A stretch of DNA of 64,000 nt from Dyella sedimenti. Its GTDB lineage: Bacteria > Pseudomonadota > Gammaproteobacteria > Xanthomonadales > Rhodanobacteraceae. A program made the position numbers and the translations under genes. Where the stretch lies: NCBI RefSeq assembly GCF_022760995.1, contig NZ_JAKWJO010000009.1, positions 124,001 through 188,000 on the forward strand. Direction: 5' to 3'. The notes below the pieces were generated by a model. That model was not told where the DNA came from. It was given only the letters and a program-made list of their open reading frames with translations, and searched no databases. Within the stretch, counting starts at the first letter, position 1. Every line of letters starts with the position of its first letter. Below, piece after piece: positions 53,293-62,342 of this stretch.

Positions 53293-56200
53293 ATGCAGTC
53301 ACTTCAACGTTCGTACGTCCCGAGCCGGCGTGCGATCGCGCTCGCGGTCGGCCTGGCGCTCGGCGCCTCCGGCGGTGCCGCCATGGCCCAGAGCAACGCC
53401 ACCGGCGTGATCTTCGGCCAGGCCGAACCGGGCACGGTCGTGCATATCGAAAACACCGGCACCGGCCTCAAGCGCGACCTGCAGGTCGACGCGGGCGGTC
53501 GCTACCGCGCTTCGGCCTTGCCGATCGGCGTGTACCACGTGACCCTGCTCAAGGACGGCAAGCAGGTCGATGCGCGCGACAACGTGCAGACGCAGATCAG
53601 CCAGGGCACGGAGGTCAGCTTCGTGGTCGCCAAGACGGCGCAGAACCTCGCCGCCGTGTCGGTCACGGCCAACGCCCTGCCCGCCATCGACGTCAGCTCG
53701 GTGGACTCGCGTACCGTGCTGGACGCCGACCAGCTGGCCAAGCTGCCGATCAACCGCACCTCGATCAGTTCCATCGCCCTGATCGCCCCGGGCACCACGC
53801 CGGCGGCGCGCGGCTACGGCAACGCGCTGTCCTTCGGCGGTTCGTCCGCTTCTGAGAACGCGTACTACATCAATGGCTTCTCGGTGACCAACCCGCTGAC
53901 CGGCGTGAGCTCGCGCCAGCTGCCGTACGACGCCATCGACCAGGAGCAGGTGCTGATCGGCGGCTACGGCGCCGAATACGGCCGTTCCACCGGCGGCGTG
54001 ATCAACGTGGTATCCAAGCGCGGCTCCAACGAGTGGGTCGGCGACGTGCAGGCCTTCTGGTCGCCCAGCGCCCTCGCGCAGGATCCGCGCAGCATCTACC
54101 GCAAGGACGGCACGCTGTACCAGAACGGCAACTCGTGGGCGATGCAGGACAACGGCGGCATGCAGTACTCCGGCTCCATCGGCGGCCCGCTGATCAAGGA
54201 CAAGCTGTACCTGTTCGCCGCGGCCGACATGATCCGCTCGGCCGGCTACATCGACGGCCCGACCGACAGCGTGGTGCGCGGCCTGCCGGTGCTCAACGGC
54301 ACCCAGGCCAACATCAACAACAAGACCACCCGCTGGCTGACCAAGCTGGACTGGAACATCAACGACAACAACATCCTCGAGTTCACTGCCATCGGCGACG
54401 ACGAGCAGCAGGACCAGCAGCTGTACAACTACAGCCCGGACACCGGCCTGGGCAGCTACATCGGCCACCAGTACACCAAGAACTACAACGGCACCCAGAC
54501 CAACGGCACGCCGGGCGGCAACATGTACATCGCCAACTACACCGGCTACATCACGGACGACCTGACCGTGACGGCGATGTACGGCAAGAGCAATTCGGAC
54601 CACGTGCAGACCGTCACCGGCGGCAACGGCCTGGTCTGCCCGACCATCTCCGACCAGCGCGCCGGCCTGACCGCCCCGCACTGCACCGTGGGCACTGGTT
54701 CGATCCTGCTGCCGGGTTCGGAAGACCGCACCAACGGCTGGAACCTCAACGTCGAATACCGCCTGGGCGACCACGACCTGAAGGCCGGCGTGGACCGCTA
54801 CGTGCTGCGCGCCACCTGGGGCAACTCGCCGGTGGGCGGCACCGGCTATATCTACCACGACGTCGGCGACGGCTCGCTGATCACCCAGCGCCTGCAGAAC
54901 CTGGGCCTCGACCCGTCGCTGTTCAACCCGGCCGACTATCCGAACGGCTATTTCGTCGAGTCCACCGGCCTCACCACCGGCACCTCGGCCCGCACCGAGC
55001 AGGCCTCGCAGTTCGTCGAGGACAACTGGCAGGTCAGCGACCGCTGGCATGCCTACATCGGCCTGCGCAACGAGCAGTTCACCAACTACAACGGCGTGGG
55101 CGTGGCGTACGCCAAGTCGCGCCACCAGCTCGACCCGCGCCTGGGCGTGACCTGGGACGTGTACGGCGACAGTTCGCTGAAGGTCTATGCGAACGCCGGC
55201 CGCTACCACCTGGGCCTGCCCACCAGCGTGGCGATCCGCGGCGCCGGTCCTTCCAGCTACCCGTCGCAGTACTACGCCTTCACCGGCATCGACCCGGTCA
55301 CCGGCGTGCCGACCGGCCTCACCAACACCTCGGCTTCCGGCCTGTTCTACCTCAACAACGAGAACGGCACGCCGCCGGACGGCAAGACCGTGGCCGCGCA
55401 GGACCTGCACTCGTACTACCAGGACGAGTACATCCTGGGCTTCGACAAGCAGCTGCCGGACAACTGGCTGGTCGGCGCCAAGGCGATGTACCGCAAGCTG
55501 CGCAGCCTGATCGACGATACCTGCGACAACGGCCTGGCCGGCTTCGAGGGCCCGATGCAGAAGTGGGGCGACGCCCACGGCCTGCGCGCCCAGGTGGACG
55601 CGGGCATCGCGGCCAGTACCGGCTGCTGGCTGTACAACCCGGGCCGCGCCAACACCTTCCTGCTGGCGATCGCGCCGGGCCAGTACCTGAGCGTGCCGCT
55701 CACCGCCGCGGAAATCGGCGAGCCCACGCCCAAGCGCGCCTACTACATGCTCGACCTGTACGCCGAGCACCAGTTCAGCAGCAAGTGGTACGGCAAGATC
55801 GAGTACACCTTCTCGCGCAGCTACGGCAACTCCGAGGGCCAGCTGGATTCGGACATCGTGCAGGCCGACGTGTCCACCACCGAGAGCTGGGACTTCCCGC
55901 AGATCATGGAGAACACCAACGGTCCGCTGGCGAACGACCAGAAGCACCAGCTGCGCGCGCAGGCCATCTACCAGCCGACCGAGGAATGGACCTTCTCCAC
56001 GGTGACGCGCATCGCCTCGGGCTACCCGATCAGCTGCCTGGGCTACCGCCCGGAGGATCCGTACGGCTACGGCGGCAACTACTTCTGGTGCAACGGCGAA
56101 CCCGCGCCGCGCGGCTCTTTCGGCCGCACGCCGTGGACCTACAACATCGACCTGAGCGCCGCGTGGAAGCCGGCCTTCTTCAACCACAAGGTGACCTTCT

Positions 56201-56361
56201 CGGCCGACATCTTCAACGTGCTCGGCAAGCAGGCCATCACGCAGGTGTACGAGAACGGCGAAACGGCGCTGGGCGTGGCCAGCCCGGACTACAAGATCGC
56301 GCGTTCGTTCCAGGATCCCCGCTACATCCGCCTGGGCGCCCGCTACGACTTCTCACTGTAA
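53293..56361 (+). CDS. Oar-like TonB-dependent outer-membrane receptor
   Basis: 1022 residues. Signal peptide RRAIALAVGLALGASGGAAMAQ, then a carboxypeptidase-regulatory/transthyretin-like domain (about 30-110: GVIFGQAEPGTVVHIENTGTG, YHVTLLKDG). A plug domain follows (VDSRTVLDADQLAKLPINRTSISSIALIAPGT, YGAEYGRSTGGVINVVSKRG), then a ~22-strand barrel ending in RYIRLGARYDFSL with the terminal aromatic-containing strand. The Oar class lacks a defined substrate; members take up large or complex nutrients or export proteins. GGGAGG precedes the ATG. A terminator follows, then a TctD/E-like two-component pair. Confidence 0.93.
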   Translation: MQSLQRSYVPSRRAIALAVGLALGASGGAAMAQSNATGVIFGQAEPGTVVHIENTGTGLKRDLQVDAGGRYRASALPIGVYHVTLLKDGKQVDARDNVQTQISQGTEVSFVVAKTAQNLAAVSVTANALPAIDVSSVDSRTVLDADQLAKLPINRTSISSIALIAPGTTPAARGYGNALSFGGSSASENAYYINGFSVTNPLTGVSSRQLPYDAIDQEQVLIGGYGAEYGRSTGGVINVVSKRGSNEWVGDVQAFWSPSALAQDPRSIYRKDGTLYQNGNSWAMQDNGGMQYSGSIGGPLIKDKLYLFAAADMIRSAGYIDGPTDSVVRGLPVLNGTQANINNKTTRWLTKLDWNINDNNILEFTAIGDDEQQDQQLYNYSPDTGLGSYIGHQYTKNYNGTQTNGTPGGNMYIANYTGYITDDLTVTAMYGKSNSDHVQTVTGGNGLVCPTISDQRAGLTAPHCTVGTGSILLPGSEDRTNGWNLNVEYRLGDHDLKAGVDRYVLRATWGNSPVGGTGYIYHDVGDGSLITQRLQNLGLDPSLFNPADYPNGYFVESTGLTTGTSARTEQASQFVEDNWQVSDRWHAYIGLRNEQFTNYNGVGVAYAKSRHQLDPRLGVTWDVYGDSSLKVYANAGRYHLGLPTSVAIRGAGPSSYPSQYYAFTGIDPVTGVPTGLTNTSASGLFYLNNENGTPPDGKTVAAQDLHSYYQDEYILGFDKQLPDNWLVGAKAMYRKLRSLIDDTCDNGLAGFEGPMQKWGDAHGLRAQVDAGIAASTGCWLYNPGRANTFLLAIAPGQYLSVPLTAAEIGEPTPKRAYYMLDLYAEHQFSSKWYGKIEYTFSRSYGNSEGQLDSDIVQADVSTTESWDFPQIMENTNGPLANDQKHQLRAQAIYQPTEEWTFSTVTRIASGYPISCLGYRPEDPYGYGGNYFWCNGEPAPRGSFGRTPWTYNIDLSAAWKPAFFNHKVTFSADIFNVLGKQAITQVYENGETALGVASPDYKIARSFQDPRYIRLGARYDFSL

Positions 56362-56424
56362 GTGAGAACACGTCCCGGCAGCCGTCTGGCGATAGGCGGA
56401 CTGCCGGGGTATCTTCCCGAACTT

Positions 56425-56456
56425 GGCCACCGGGTCCCCGGTGGCCTTCTTTTTTG
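56425..56456 (+). terminator. Intrinsic terminator after the TonB-dependent receptor
   Basis: Stem GGCCACCGGG/CCCGGTGGCC (56425-56434 with 56437-56446), probably opening to a 4-base loop, followed by TTCTTTTTTG. A weaker hairpin (56374-56381 with 56401-56408, CCCGGCAG) precedes it. Confidence 0.88.
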
Positions 56457-56536
56457 GGCTGCAGGCGGCCACGCCCGGTTAGCCGGGCCACCGGGCCGCC
56501 TGCTAGCATGTGGGCACCCATCCACCCTGATGCCTT

Positions 56537-57202
56537 ATGCGTATCCTGCTGGTCGAAGATGATTCCCTGGTCTCCGATGCCATCACGCGGGGACTGGTTG
56601 ACGGTGGCTACGTGGTCGATGCGGTGGGCAATGCCGAGGCGGTCAACTCCCGCCTGGCCGAGATCCACTACGACCTGGCCATCATCGACCTCGGCCTGCC
56701 CGGCGAGGATGGCCTGAGCCTGGTGCGCCGGCTGCGGCGCGGCGGCAACCCGCTGCCCCTGTTGATCGTGACCGCGCGCGACGGGCTGGATGACCGCATC
56801 AACGCGCTGGACCTCGGCGCGGACGACTACCTGGTCAAGCCGTTCGCCCTGCCCGAGCTGGCCGCGCGCTGCCGCGCGCTGATCCGCCGCGCCACCGCCG
56901 CCGCCGCCAACGAGATCGTGGTCGGCCGCCTGCGCATCGACCTGGCCGGCCGGCGCGCGATGAACGCCGCCGGCGAAGTGCTGGAACTGACCCGGCGCGA
57001 ATGGTCCATCCTGGAATGCCTCGCCCACCACAGCGGGCGGGTGGTGAGCAAGGAACGGCTGACCCAGGCCATCACCGGCTGGAGCGAGGACATCTCCGGC
57101 AACGCCATCGAGGTGCATGTCTCGCGCCTGCGCGGCAAGCTGGGCGGCGCGGCCACCGTGCGCGGCATCCGCGGGCTCGGCTACCGCCTCGAAGATGGCT
57201 AG
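56537..57202 (+). CDS. OmpR-family response regulator (TctD/QseB-like)
   Basis: 221 residues. The receiver domain (1-115) has LLVEDDSL, phospho-Asp51 in LAIIDLGLPGEDG, Thr in LIVTARDG and Lys in YLVKPFALPEL. The winged-helix DNA-binding domain (~125-221) has ELTRREWSILECLAHHSGRVVSKE and VHVSRLRGKLG...RGIRGLGYRLE. It binds DNA when phosphorylated by its cognate kinase. The kinase ATG overlaps its last codons by 8 bases, giving coupled translation. Placed right after an outer-membrane receptor gene, it may control nutrient uptake; this is inference. Confidence 0.93.
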   Translation: MRILLVEDDSLVSDAITRGLVDGGYVVDAVGNAEAVNSRLAEIHYDLAIIDLGLPGEDGLSLVRRLRRGGNPLPLLIVTARDGLDDRINALDLGADDYLVKPFALPELAARCRALIRRATAAAANEIVVGRLRIDLAGRRAMNAAGEVLELTRREWSILECLAHHSGRVVSKERLTQAITGWSEDISGNAIEVHVSRLRGKLGGAATVRGIRGLGYRLEDG

Positions 57203-58571
57203 GAACACGCGTCCCGTCAGTGTCCACGGTCGGTTGCTGAGCTACCTGCTGTTGCCGCTGTTCCTGCTGCTGGTGGCGGGCGTGGCGGTGGACCACCACG
57301 TCATCGTCAGCCCCATCCACAGCGCCTTCGACCATTCGCTGTCGCGCTCGGCGCTGGCCATCGTGGCACGGGTGCGCCCCGGCACCGACGGCCATCCCGT
57401 GGTGGCGCTGCCGCAAAACCCGCCGATGCCGCTGCGCGCGATGAACGGCGAGCGTTTCTTCTATCGCGTGAGCCGGCCCGGCGGCGAGACCGTGGCGGGC
57501 ATTCCCGACCTGCCGCTGGCGCCCGACAGCGGCTCGGCCGACGGCTTCAGCTACGCCAACATCACCTACCACGACGAGGCGTACCGGCTGGCCAGCTACC
57601 GCACCAGCGAAACCGGCACGCCGCTGATCATCACCGTGGCCGAGACGCCGCTGCGCCGTGACCGCGCCGTGCATCGCCTGGACGTCGCCTTCCTCATCAA
57701 CGACACCGTGCAGATGGCCGCAGTGCTGATCATCGCTCTGCTCGGCATCCGCATCGCGCTGCGCCCGCTGCAGCGCCTGGGCGGGCAGATCGCCGGCCGT
57801 CCGCCCGAAGCGCTGGCCCCGCTGTCCACCCGCGAGGTGCCCACCGAGGTGCTGCCGGTGGTGGAATCGCTCAATACCCTGCTGCTCCGCGTCCGCGACT
57901 CGGTGCTGTCGCAGCAGCACTTCCTGGCCAATGCCGCCCACCAGCTGCGCACGCCGCTGACCGGGCTGAAGGCCCAGTTGGAAGTGCTCACTCACGAGAC
58001 CGCCGGCACGCCAGTGCAGGAACGCATCGCCCTGCTGCAAGGCGGCGTGGACCGGCTGGCCCATACCGCCAACCAGTTGCTCACCCTGGCGCGCTCCGAA
58101 CCTTCCGCGCACCGCGCCAGCCACTTCACGCCCATCGAGCTGCCCCACCTCGTCGGCGAGATGATCGATGCCTCGCTGGACCGCGCGATCGCCTGCGGCA
58201 TCGACCTGGGCGCCGACAGCCGGCCCGCGCAGGTCACCGGCGTGTACTGGCTGCTGCACGAACTGCTGGGCAACCTGATCGACAATGCCATCCGCCATAC
58301 GCCCGCCGGCGGCACCATCACCGTGCGCTGCGGCATCGAGGCAGGCCAGCCCTTCCTGGAGGTGGACGACAGCGGCAGCGGCATCCCGCCCGGCGAGCGC
58401 GAACGGGTGCGCGAACGCTTCTACCGGGGCCACGGCGGCGAGGGCGATGGCTGCGGCCTGGGCCTGTCCATCGTCGACGAGGTGGCCCGCGTCCACGGCG
58501 CCCGGCTGAGCATCCACGACGGCAGCGTCGGCATGGGCACGCGCATGCGCATCGACTTCCCGGCCGGCTGA
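57195..58571 (+). CDS. Sensor histidine kinase (TctE-like)
   Basis: 458 residues, inner-membrane kinase for the preceding regulator. TM1 is about residues 14-31 (LLPLFLLLVAGVAV). The periplasmic domain starts DHHVIVSPIHSAFDHSLSRSALAIVARV, the layout of the 2CSK_N domain of tricarboxylate sensors such as TctE. TM2 lies near 175-195, then HAMP-like linker, H-box LANAAHQLRTPLTGLK, N-box LLHELLGNLIDNAIRHTP, and G-boxes DDSGSGIPPGERER and GCGLGLSIVDE. All catalytic residues are present. Ligand unknown; a small carboxylate would match the family. Confidence 0.91.
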   Translation: MARNTRPVSVHGRLLSYLLLPLFLLLVAGVAVDHHVIVSPIHSAFDHSLSRSALAIVARVRPGTDGHPVVALPQNPPMPLRAMNGERFFYRVSRPGGETVAGIPDLPLAPDSGSADGFSYANITYHDEAYRLASYRTSETGTPLIITVAETPLRRDRAVHRLDVAFLINDTVQMAAVLIIALLGIRIALRPLQRLGGQIAGRPPEALAPLSTREVPTEVLPVVESLNTLLLRVRDSVLSQQHFLANAAHQLRTPLTGLKAQLEVLTHETAGTPVQERIALLQGGVDRLAHTANQLLTLARSEPSAHRASHFTPIELPHLVGEMIDASLDRAIACGIDLGADSRPAQVTGVYWLLHELLGNLIDNAIRHTPAGGTITVRCGIEAGQPFLEVDDSGSGIPPGERERVRERFYRGHGGEGDGCGLGLSIVDEVARVHGARLSIHDGSVGMGTRMRIDFPAG

Positions 58572-58652
58572 CACGGCCGCGTCATCGCCCGGCACTTTGA
58601 ATTTGAACCTGGCACCCCCAAAGTGGGGGCAGCCTTTGCAAGGAGCTTCTCC

Positions 58653-60020
58653 GTGTCCATACCCAGTGCCGTCAAGAGCACGCCCATCGGCAGCCGCCAG
58701 CAGCTCACCGATTACCTAGCGGCCGGGGAAAAGCCGCGTGACGCCTGGCGCATCGGCACCGAGCACGAGAAGTTCGGCTTTCTTACCGACACCCTGCGCC
58801 CGCCCGCCTTCGAGGGCGAGCGCGGCATCCGCGTGCTGCTGGAGCGCCTCGCCGCCCGCTACGGCTGGGAGATCGCCCGCGAGGGGGACAACCCGGTGGC
58901 GCTGTCGCGCGACATGGCCTCCATTACGCTGGAACCCGCCGGCCAGCTGGAGCTGTCCGGCGCGCCGCTGGAAACCATCCACCAGACCTGCAGCGAGGTC
59001 AACGCGCACCTCGCCGAGGTGCGCTCCATCGCCGACGACCTGGGCATCGGCTTCCTCGGCATGGGCTTCCAGCCCAAGTGGCGCCGCGAGGAGATGCCAT
59101 GGATGCCCAAGGGCCGCTACAAGATCATGCGCGAGTACATGCCCAAGGTCGGCAACCTGGGCCTGGACATGATGACGCGCACCTGCACCGTGCAGGTGAA
59201 CCTGGACTTCGACAGCGAGGCGGACATGGTGCGCAAGTTCCGCACCAGCCTGGCGCTGCAGCCCATCGCCACGGCCCTGTTCGCCGACTCGCCGTTCACC
59301 GATGGACGTCCAAACGGCTATCTTTCCTACCGCTCGCACGTCTGGGAGGACACCGATCCCGACCGCACCGGCATGCTGGACTTCGTGTTCGAGGACGGCT
59401 TCGGCTACGAGCGCTACGTCGACTACATGCTTGGCGTGCCAATGTATTTCAGCTACCAGAACGGCACCTACGTCGATCTCTCGGGCCAGGACTTCAAGCG
59501 CTTCATGGCCGGCGAACTGCCCGCCCTGCCTGGCGTGCGCGCCACCCTGAAGGATTGGGCCGACCACCTCACCACCGCCTTTCCCGAGGTGCGCCTCAAG
59601 CAGTACCTGGAAATGCGCGGCGCCGACGGCGGCCCGTGGAACCGGCTGTGCGCGCTGCCCGCGCTATGGGTGGGCCTGCTGTACGACGACGATGCGCTGG
59701 CCGCGGCCTGGGACCTGGTCAAGGACTTCACCCGCGCCGAGCGCCAGGCGCTGCGCGACGGCGTGCCGTGCCAGGCGCTGAAGCTGCCGTTCCGCCACCA
59801 CACCGTGCGCGAGCTGGCCAACGAGACGCTGAAGATCGCCACCCACGGACTCAAGCGCCGCGCCCGCCTCAACCGCAACGGCGCCGACGAGAGTGTATTC
59901 CTCGAACCGCTGATCGAGATCGTCGAGGCCAACCAGACGCCCGCCGAGCGCAAGCTGGAGCTGTTCAATGGCCCATGGCGGGGCAGCGTCGATCCGGTGT
60001 TCCACGAGTTCGCCTACTGA
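58653..60020 (+). CDS. gshA: Glutamate-cysteine ligase, plant/proteobacterial type
   Basis: 455 residues. It joins glutamate to cysteine with ATP, the first step of glutathione synthesis. The family (GCS2 superfamily, plant-like class, unlike E. coli GshA) shows RIGTEHEKFGF, SRDMASITLEPAGQLELSG, PKWRREEMPWMPKGRYKIMREYMP, DMMTRTCTVQVNLDFDSE and PLWRSHVWEDTDPDRTG-like SYRSHVWEDTDPDRTG. GTG start at VSIPSAVKSTPIG follows AAGGAGC by about five bases. It is downstream of the two-component genes after 80 bases, probably an independent unit. Glutathione links it to the glutaredoxin fusion encoded 6 kb to the left. Confidence 0.93.
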   Translation: MSIPSAVKSTPIGSRQQLTDYLAAGEKPRDAWRIGTEHEKFGFLTDTLRPPAFEGERGIRVLLERLAARYGWEIAREGDNPVALSRDMASITLEPAGQLELSGAPLETIHQTCSEVNAHLAEVRSIADDLGIGFLGMGFQPKWRREEMPWMPKGRYKIMREYMPKVGNLGLDMMTRTCTVQVNLDFDSEADMVRKFRTSLALQPIATALFADSPFTDGRPNGYLSYRSHVWEDTDPDRTGMLDFVFEDGFGYERYVDYMLGVPMYFSYQNGTYVDLSGQDFKRFMAGELPALPGVRATLKDWADHLTTAFPEVRLKQYLEMRGADGGPWNRLCALPALWVGLLYDDDALAAAWDLVKDFTRAERQALRDGVPCQALKLPFRHHTVRELANETLKIATHGLKRRARLNRNGADESVFLEPLIEIVEANQTPAERKLELFNGPWRGSVDPVFHEFAY

Positions 60021-60037
60021 GCGCAGTTCCCCTTCCA

Positions 60038-60063
60038 GCCTCCCCCTGTCCACAGGGGGAGGC
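60038..60063. repeat. Hairpin GCCTCCCCCTG after gshA
   Basis: A perfect 11-bp inverted repeat (60038-60048 with 60053-60063) with loop TCCA, 17 bases past the gshA stop. It has no T-tract. Its CCTCCCCCTGTCCACAGGGG form resembles dispersed intergenic hairpins rather than a normal intrinsic terminator. The ~225 bases to the AraC-type stop hold nothing else I can support. Confidence 0.7.
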
Positions 60064-60289
60064 GCCAAGGCATGCACGCTTTGGCTCCCTCCGCCGCGGT
60101 CGCAGGGGTAGTTTGTGCTCGCCACCGGCGAACTTGCATGCGGGCGCAGCCATGGCGAGGCCGGTCAAAGGTGGTGAATTCCGCTTGTGCCACTCGTGAT
60201 GTTGCGATGCCTCGCAACCCGCCATCACGACGCGGCCACGCGACGCTAGCCGCCTACAATCCAACCGTGAGCCTGATGGCCCTGAGCGC

Positions 60290-61228
60290 CTACCCGCCCA
60301 GGCGATCCAAGCGCACGCTGTCACCGTAGCGCTTCGGCGACAACCCGACGATGCGTTTGAAGGCGTGGCTGAATGCGCTTTCGGAGGCATAACCCAGCCG
60401 GTGCGCCAGCACGGCGACCGGCGTATCGCCCTGGCGCAGCGCGTGTTCGGCCAGGCGCATGCGCCAGCGGGCCAGGTAGGCCAGCGGCGCCTCGCCCGCC
60501 ACCGCCTTGAACTGCTCGGCGAAGCGGGTGCGCGACATGGCCGTGGCGCGGGCAAGCTGTTCGAGCCGCCAGGCGCGGCCCGGTTCGCCGTGCATCAGGC
60601 GCAGCGCCGGGCCGATGTGCGGATCGGTGGCCGCCCGCAGCCAGCTCGCCGGCAAGGCGCCGCCGGTGGCGAGATGGGCACGCAGGACCTGGATGAACAG
60701 CAGCAGCGCCAGCTGCGTGGTGGCCATCCCGGCACCGGGCAGGCCCGCGCGCTCCTGCACCAGTTGATCCAGGATCCAGCGCAGTGCGCGAGCCTCCGGC
60801 GCGTTGCCGCGCACGTGGATAAAGGGCGGCAGCACGTCGGACAGCAACGCGCCATAGGCCGGATGCAGGCGCACGTGGCCGCCGATCTGCAGCACCTCGT
60901 CGTCGCCACCGGGCACGCCGACGTTGACGATGGCCTCGGTGCGCTGGGCGAACAGCGCCTTCGCTTCCATCGGCGCCAGCGTGAGGTCGCTGGCCAGCAC
61001 GAAGCCGGCGCCGCTCGTGAGCAGCACCACATCGCCTGCTTCGAAACGGACCGGATCGTCGCCGCCATCCCGTTGCAGCCAGCAGCTGCCGCGCACGGCG
61101 GCGAAGAACTTGATCTTGTCGGGCAGCGGGAAACGGATCGACCAGCGTCCCGCCGCCAGGAAACCGCCGGACATCACCGATTGCACGTCCGCCAGCTTCA
61201 ACACGTCGGAAAGAGGATCGTCGAGCAT
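60290..61228 (-). CDS. AraC-family transcriptional regulator with cupin sensor
   Basis: About 312 residues from MLDDPLSDVLKLADVQSV, the usual start of the cupin_6-AraC group; an ATG six codons earlier is possible. Residues ~10-180 form a cupin ligand domain. The C-terminus has two helix-turn-helix motifs (RLEQLARATAMSRTRFAEQFK and VAVLAHRLGYASESAFSHAFKRIVGLSPKRY). Regulators of this type often sit beside and control short-chain dehydrogenases or other oxidoreductases. Here it diverges from an SDR gene with about 95 bases between, the probable target. Confidence 0.92.
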   Translation of the reverse strand: MLDDPLSDVLKLADVQSVMSGGFLAAGRWSIRFPLPDKIKFFAAVRGSCWLQRDGGDDPVRFEAGDVVLLTSGAGFVLASDLTLAPMEAKALFAQRTEAIVNVGVPGGDDEVLQIGGHVRLHPAYGALLSDVLPPFIHVRGNAPEARALRWILDQLVQERAGLPGAGMATTQLALLLFIQVLRAHLATGGALPASWLRAATDPHIGPALRLMHGEPGRAWRLEQLARATAMSRTRFAEQFKAVAGEAPLAYLARWRMRLAEHALRQGDTPVAVLAHRLGYASESAFSHAFKRIVGLSPKRYGDSVRLDRLGG

Positions 61229-61321
61229 GCCCGAACGATTGCGCATGCATGGCGGACTTTCAAGTATTCATCGTCCGCCAACGGCTCCCTAGGCTAGGTC
61301 GCATTCCACAGGAGCTTCCCC

Positions 61322-62317
61322 ATGTCCCCATTGCAGACCCCTATCCATTCCGGCTTCGGCGCCGCCTCCACCGCGATGGAGGTGCTTGCCGGCATCGACC
61401 TGTCCGGCAAGACGGCCATCGTCACCGGCGGCTACTCGGGCATCGGCACCGAAACCACCCGCGCGCTGCGCGCCAAGGGCGCGCGCGTGGTGGTGCCGGC
61501 GCGCGACACCGCCAAGGCGGAGGCGACCCTGGCCGGCATGGACGTCGAGATCGCGGCGATGGACTTGGCCGATCCGGCTTCCATCGACGCCTTCGCCGAG
61601 AGGTTCCTGGCTTCCAGCGCGCCGCTGCACCTGCTCATCAACAGCGCCGGCGTGATGGCCTGCCCGCTCGCCCGCGACGCGCGCGGCTACGAGATGCAGT
61701 TCGCCACCAACCATCTCGGCCATTTCCAGCTGGCCGCGCGCCTGTGGCCGGCGTTGCGGCGAGCCGGCGGCGCGCGCGTGGTCGCGCTCTCCTCGCTGGG
61801 CCATCGCTATGCGCCGGTGGACTTCGACGATCCGAATTTCGAGCGGCGCGACTACGACCGCTGGATCGCCTACGGCCAGTCCAAGACCGCCAATGCGCTG
61901 TTCGCGGTGGACCTGGATGCGCGTGGCAAGGCGCATGGCGTGCGCGCCTTCTCGGTGCATCCCGGACGCATCGCGACCGACCTGGCCCGTCACATGAGCA
62001 CCGAGGAACTGCAGAAGATCGGTGCGCTCGATGAGCAGGGCCGTCCCATCGCCGATCTCGCGCGCGGCATGAAAAACCCCGAACAGGGCGCCGCCACCAG
62101 TGTGTGGGCGGCGACCAGCCCGCAGCTCGACGGGTTCGGCGGCGTCTATTGCGAGGACTGCGATATCGCCGTGCTGGCCGAGGATGCCGAACAGACGGCG
62201 CCGGGCAGCGCCAGCCTTTCCGCCGGCGTGCGTCCCTGGGCGGTCGATCCGGCCGCGGCCGAACGGCTGTGGACGCTGAGTGAGCAATTGACGGGCGTCG
62301 CGTTCCCCTTCGCCTAG
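61322..62317 (+). CDS. Short-chain dehydrogenase/reductase (retinol-dehydrogenase-like)
   Basis: 331 residues, classical SDR. Cofactor motif TGGYSGIGTE near residue 38, NSAGVM, catalytic Ser in VVALSSLGHRYAP and Tyr-Lys in AYGQSKTANALF. The basic Arg in ARDTAKAEATL favours NADP(H). The ~330 length and the C-terminal extension resemble retinol-dehydrogenase/WW-domain oxidoreductase-like bacterial SDRs. It acts on an unknown alcohol or ketone in the cytosol. It diverges from an AraC regulator and converges with a LysR gene. Confidence 0.92.
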   Translation: MSPLQTPIHSGFGAASTAMEVLAGIDLSGKTAIVTGGYSGIGTETTRALRAKGARVVVPARDTAKAEATLAGMDVEIAAMDLADPASIDAFAERFLASSAPLHLLINSAGVMACPLARDARGYEMQFATNHLGHFQLAARLWPALRRAGGARVVALSSLGHRYAPVDFDDPNFERRDYDRWIAYGQSKTANALFAVDLDARGKAHGVRAFSVHPGRIATDLARHMSTEELQKIGALDEQGRPIADLARGMKNPEQGAATSVWAATSPQLDGFGGVYCEDCDIAVLAEDAEQTAPGSASLSAGVRPWAVDPAAAERLWTLSEQLTGVAFPFA

Positions 62318-62342
62318 GCGAGAACGACGACCGCGCGCCACG

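Noticed and set aside
53299..56187. 962-codon minus-strand frame opposite the TonB-dependent receptor
   Set aside because: Lacks stops because of high GC at third codon positions; no motif and no ribosome-binding site.
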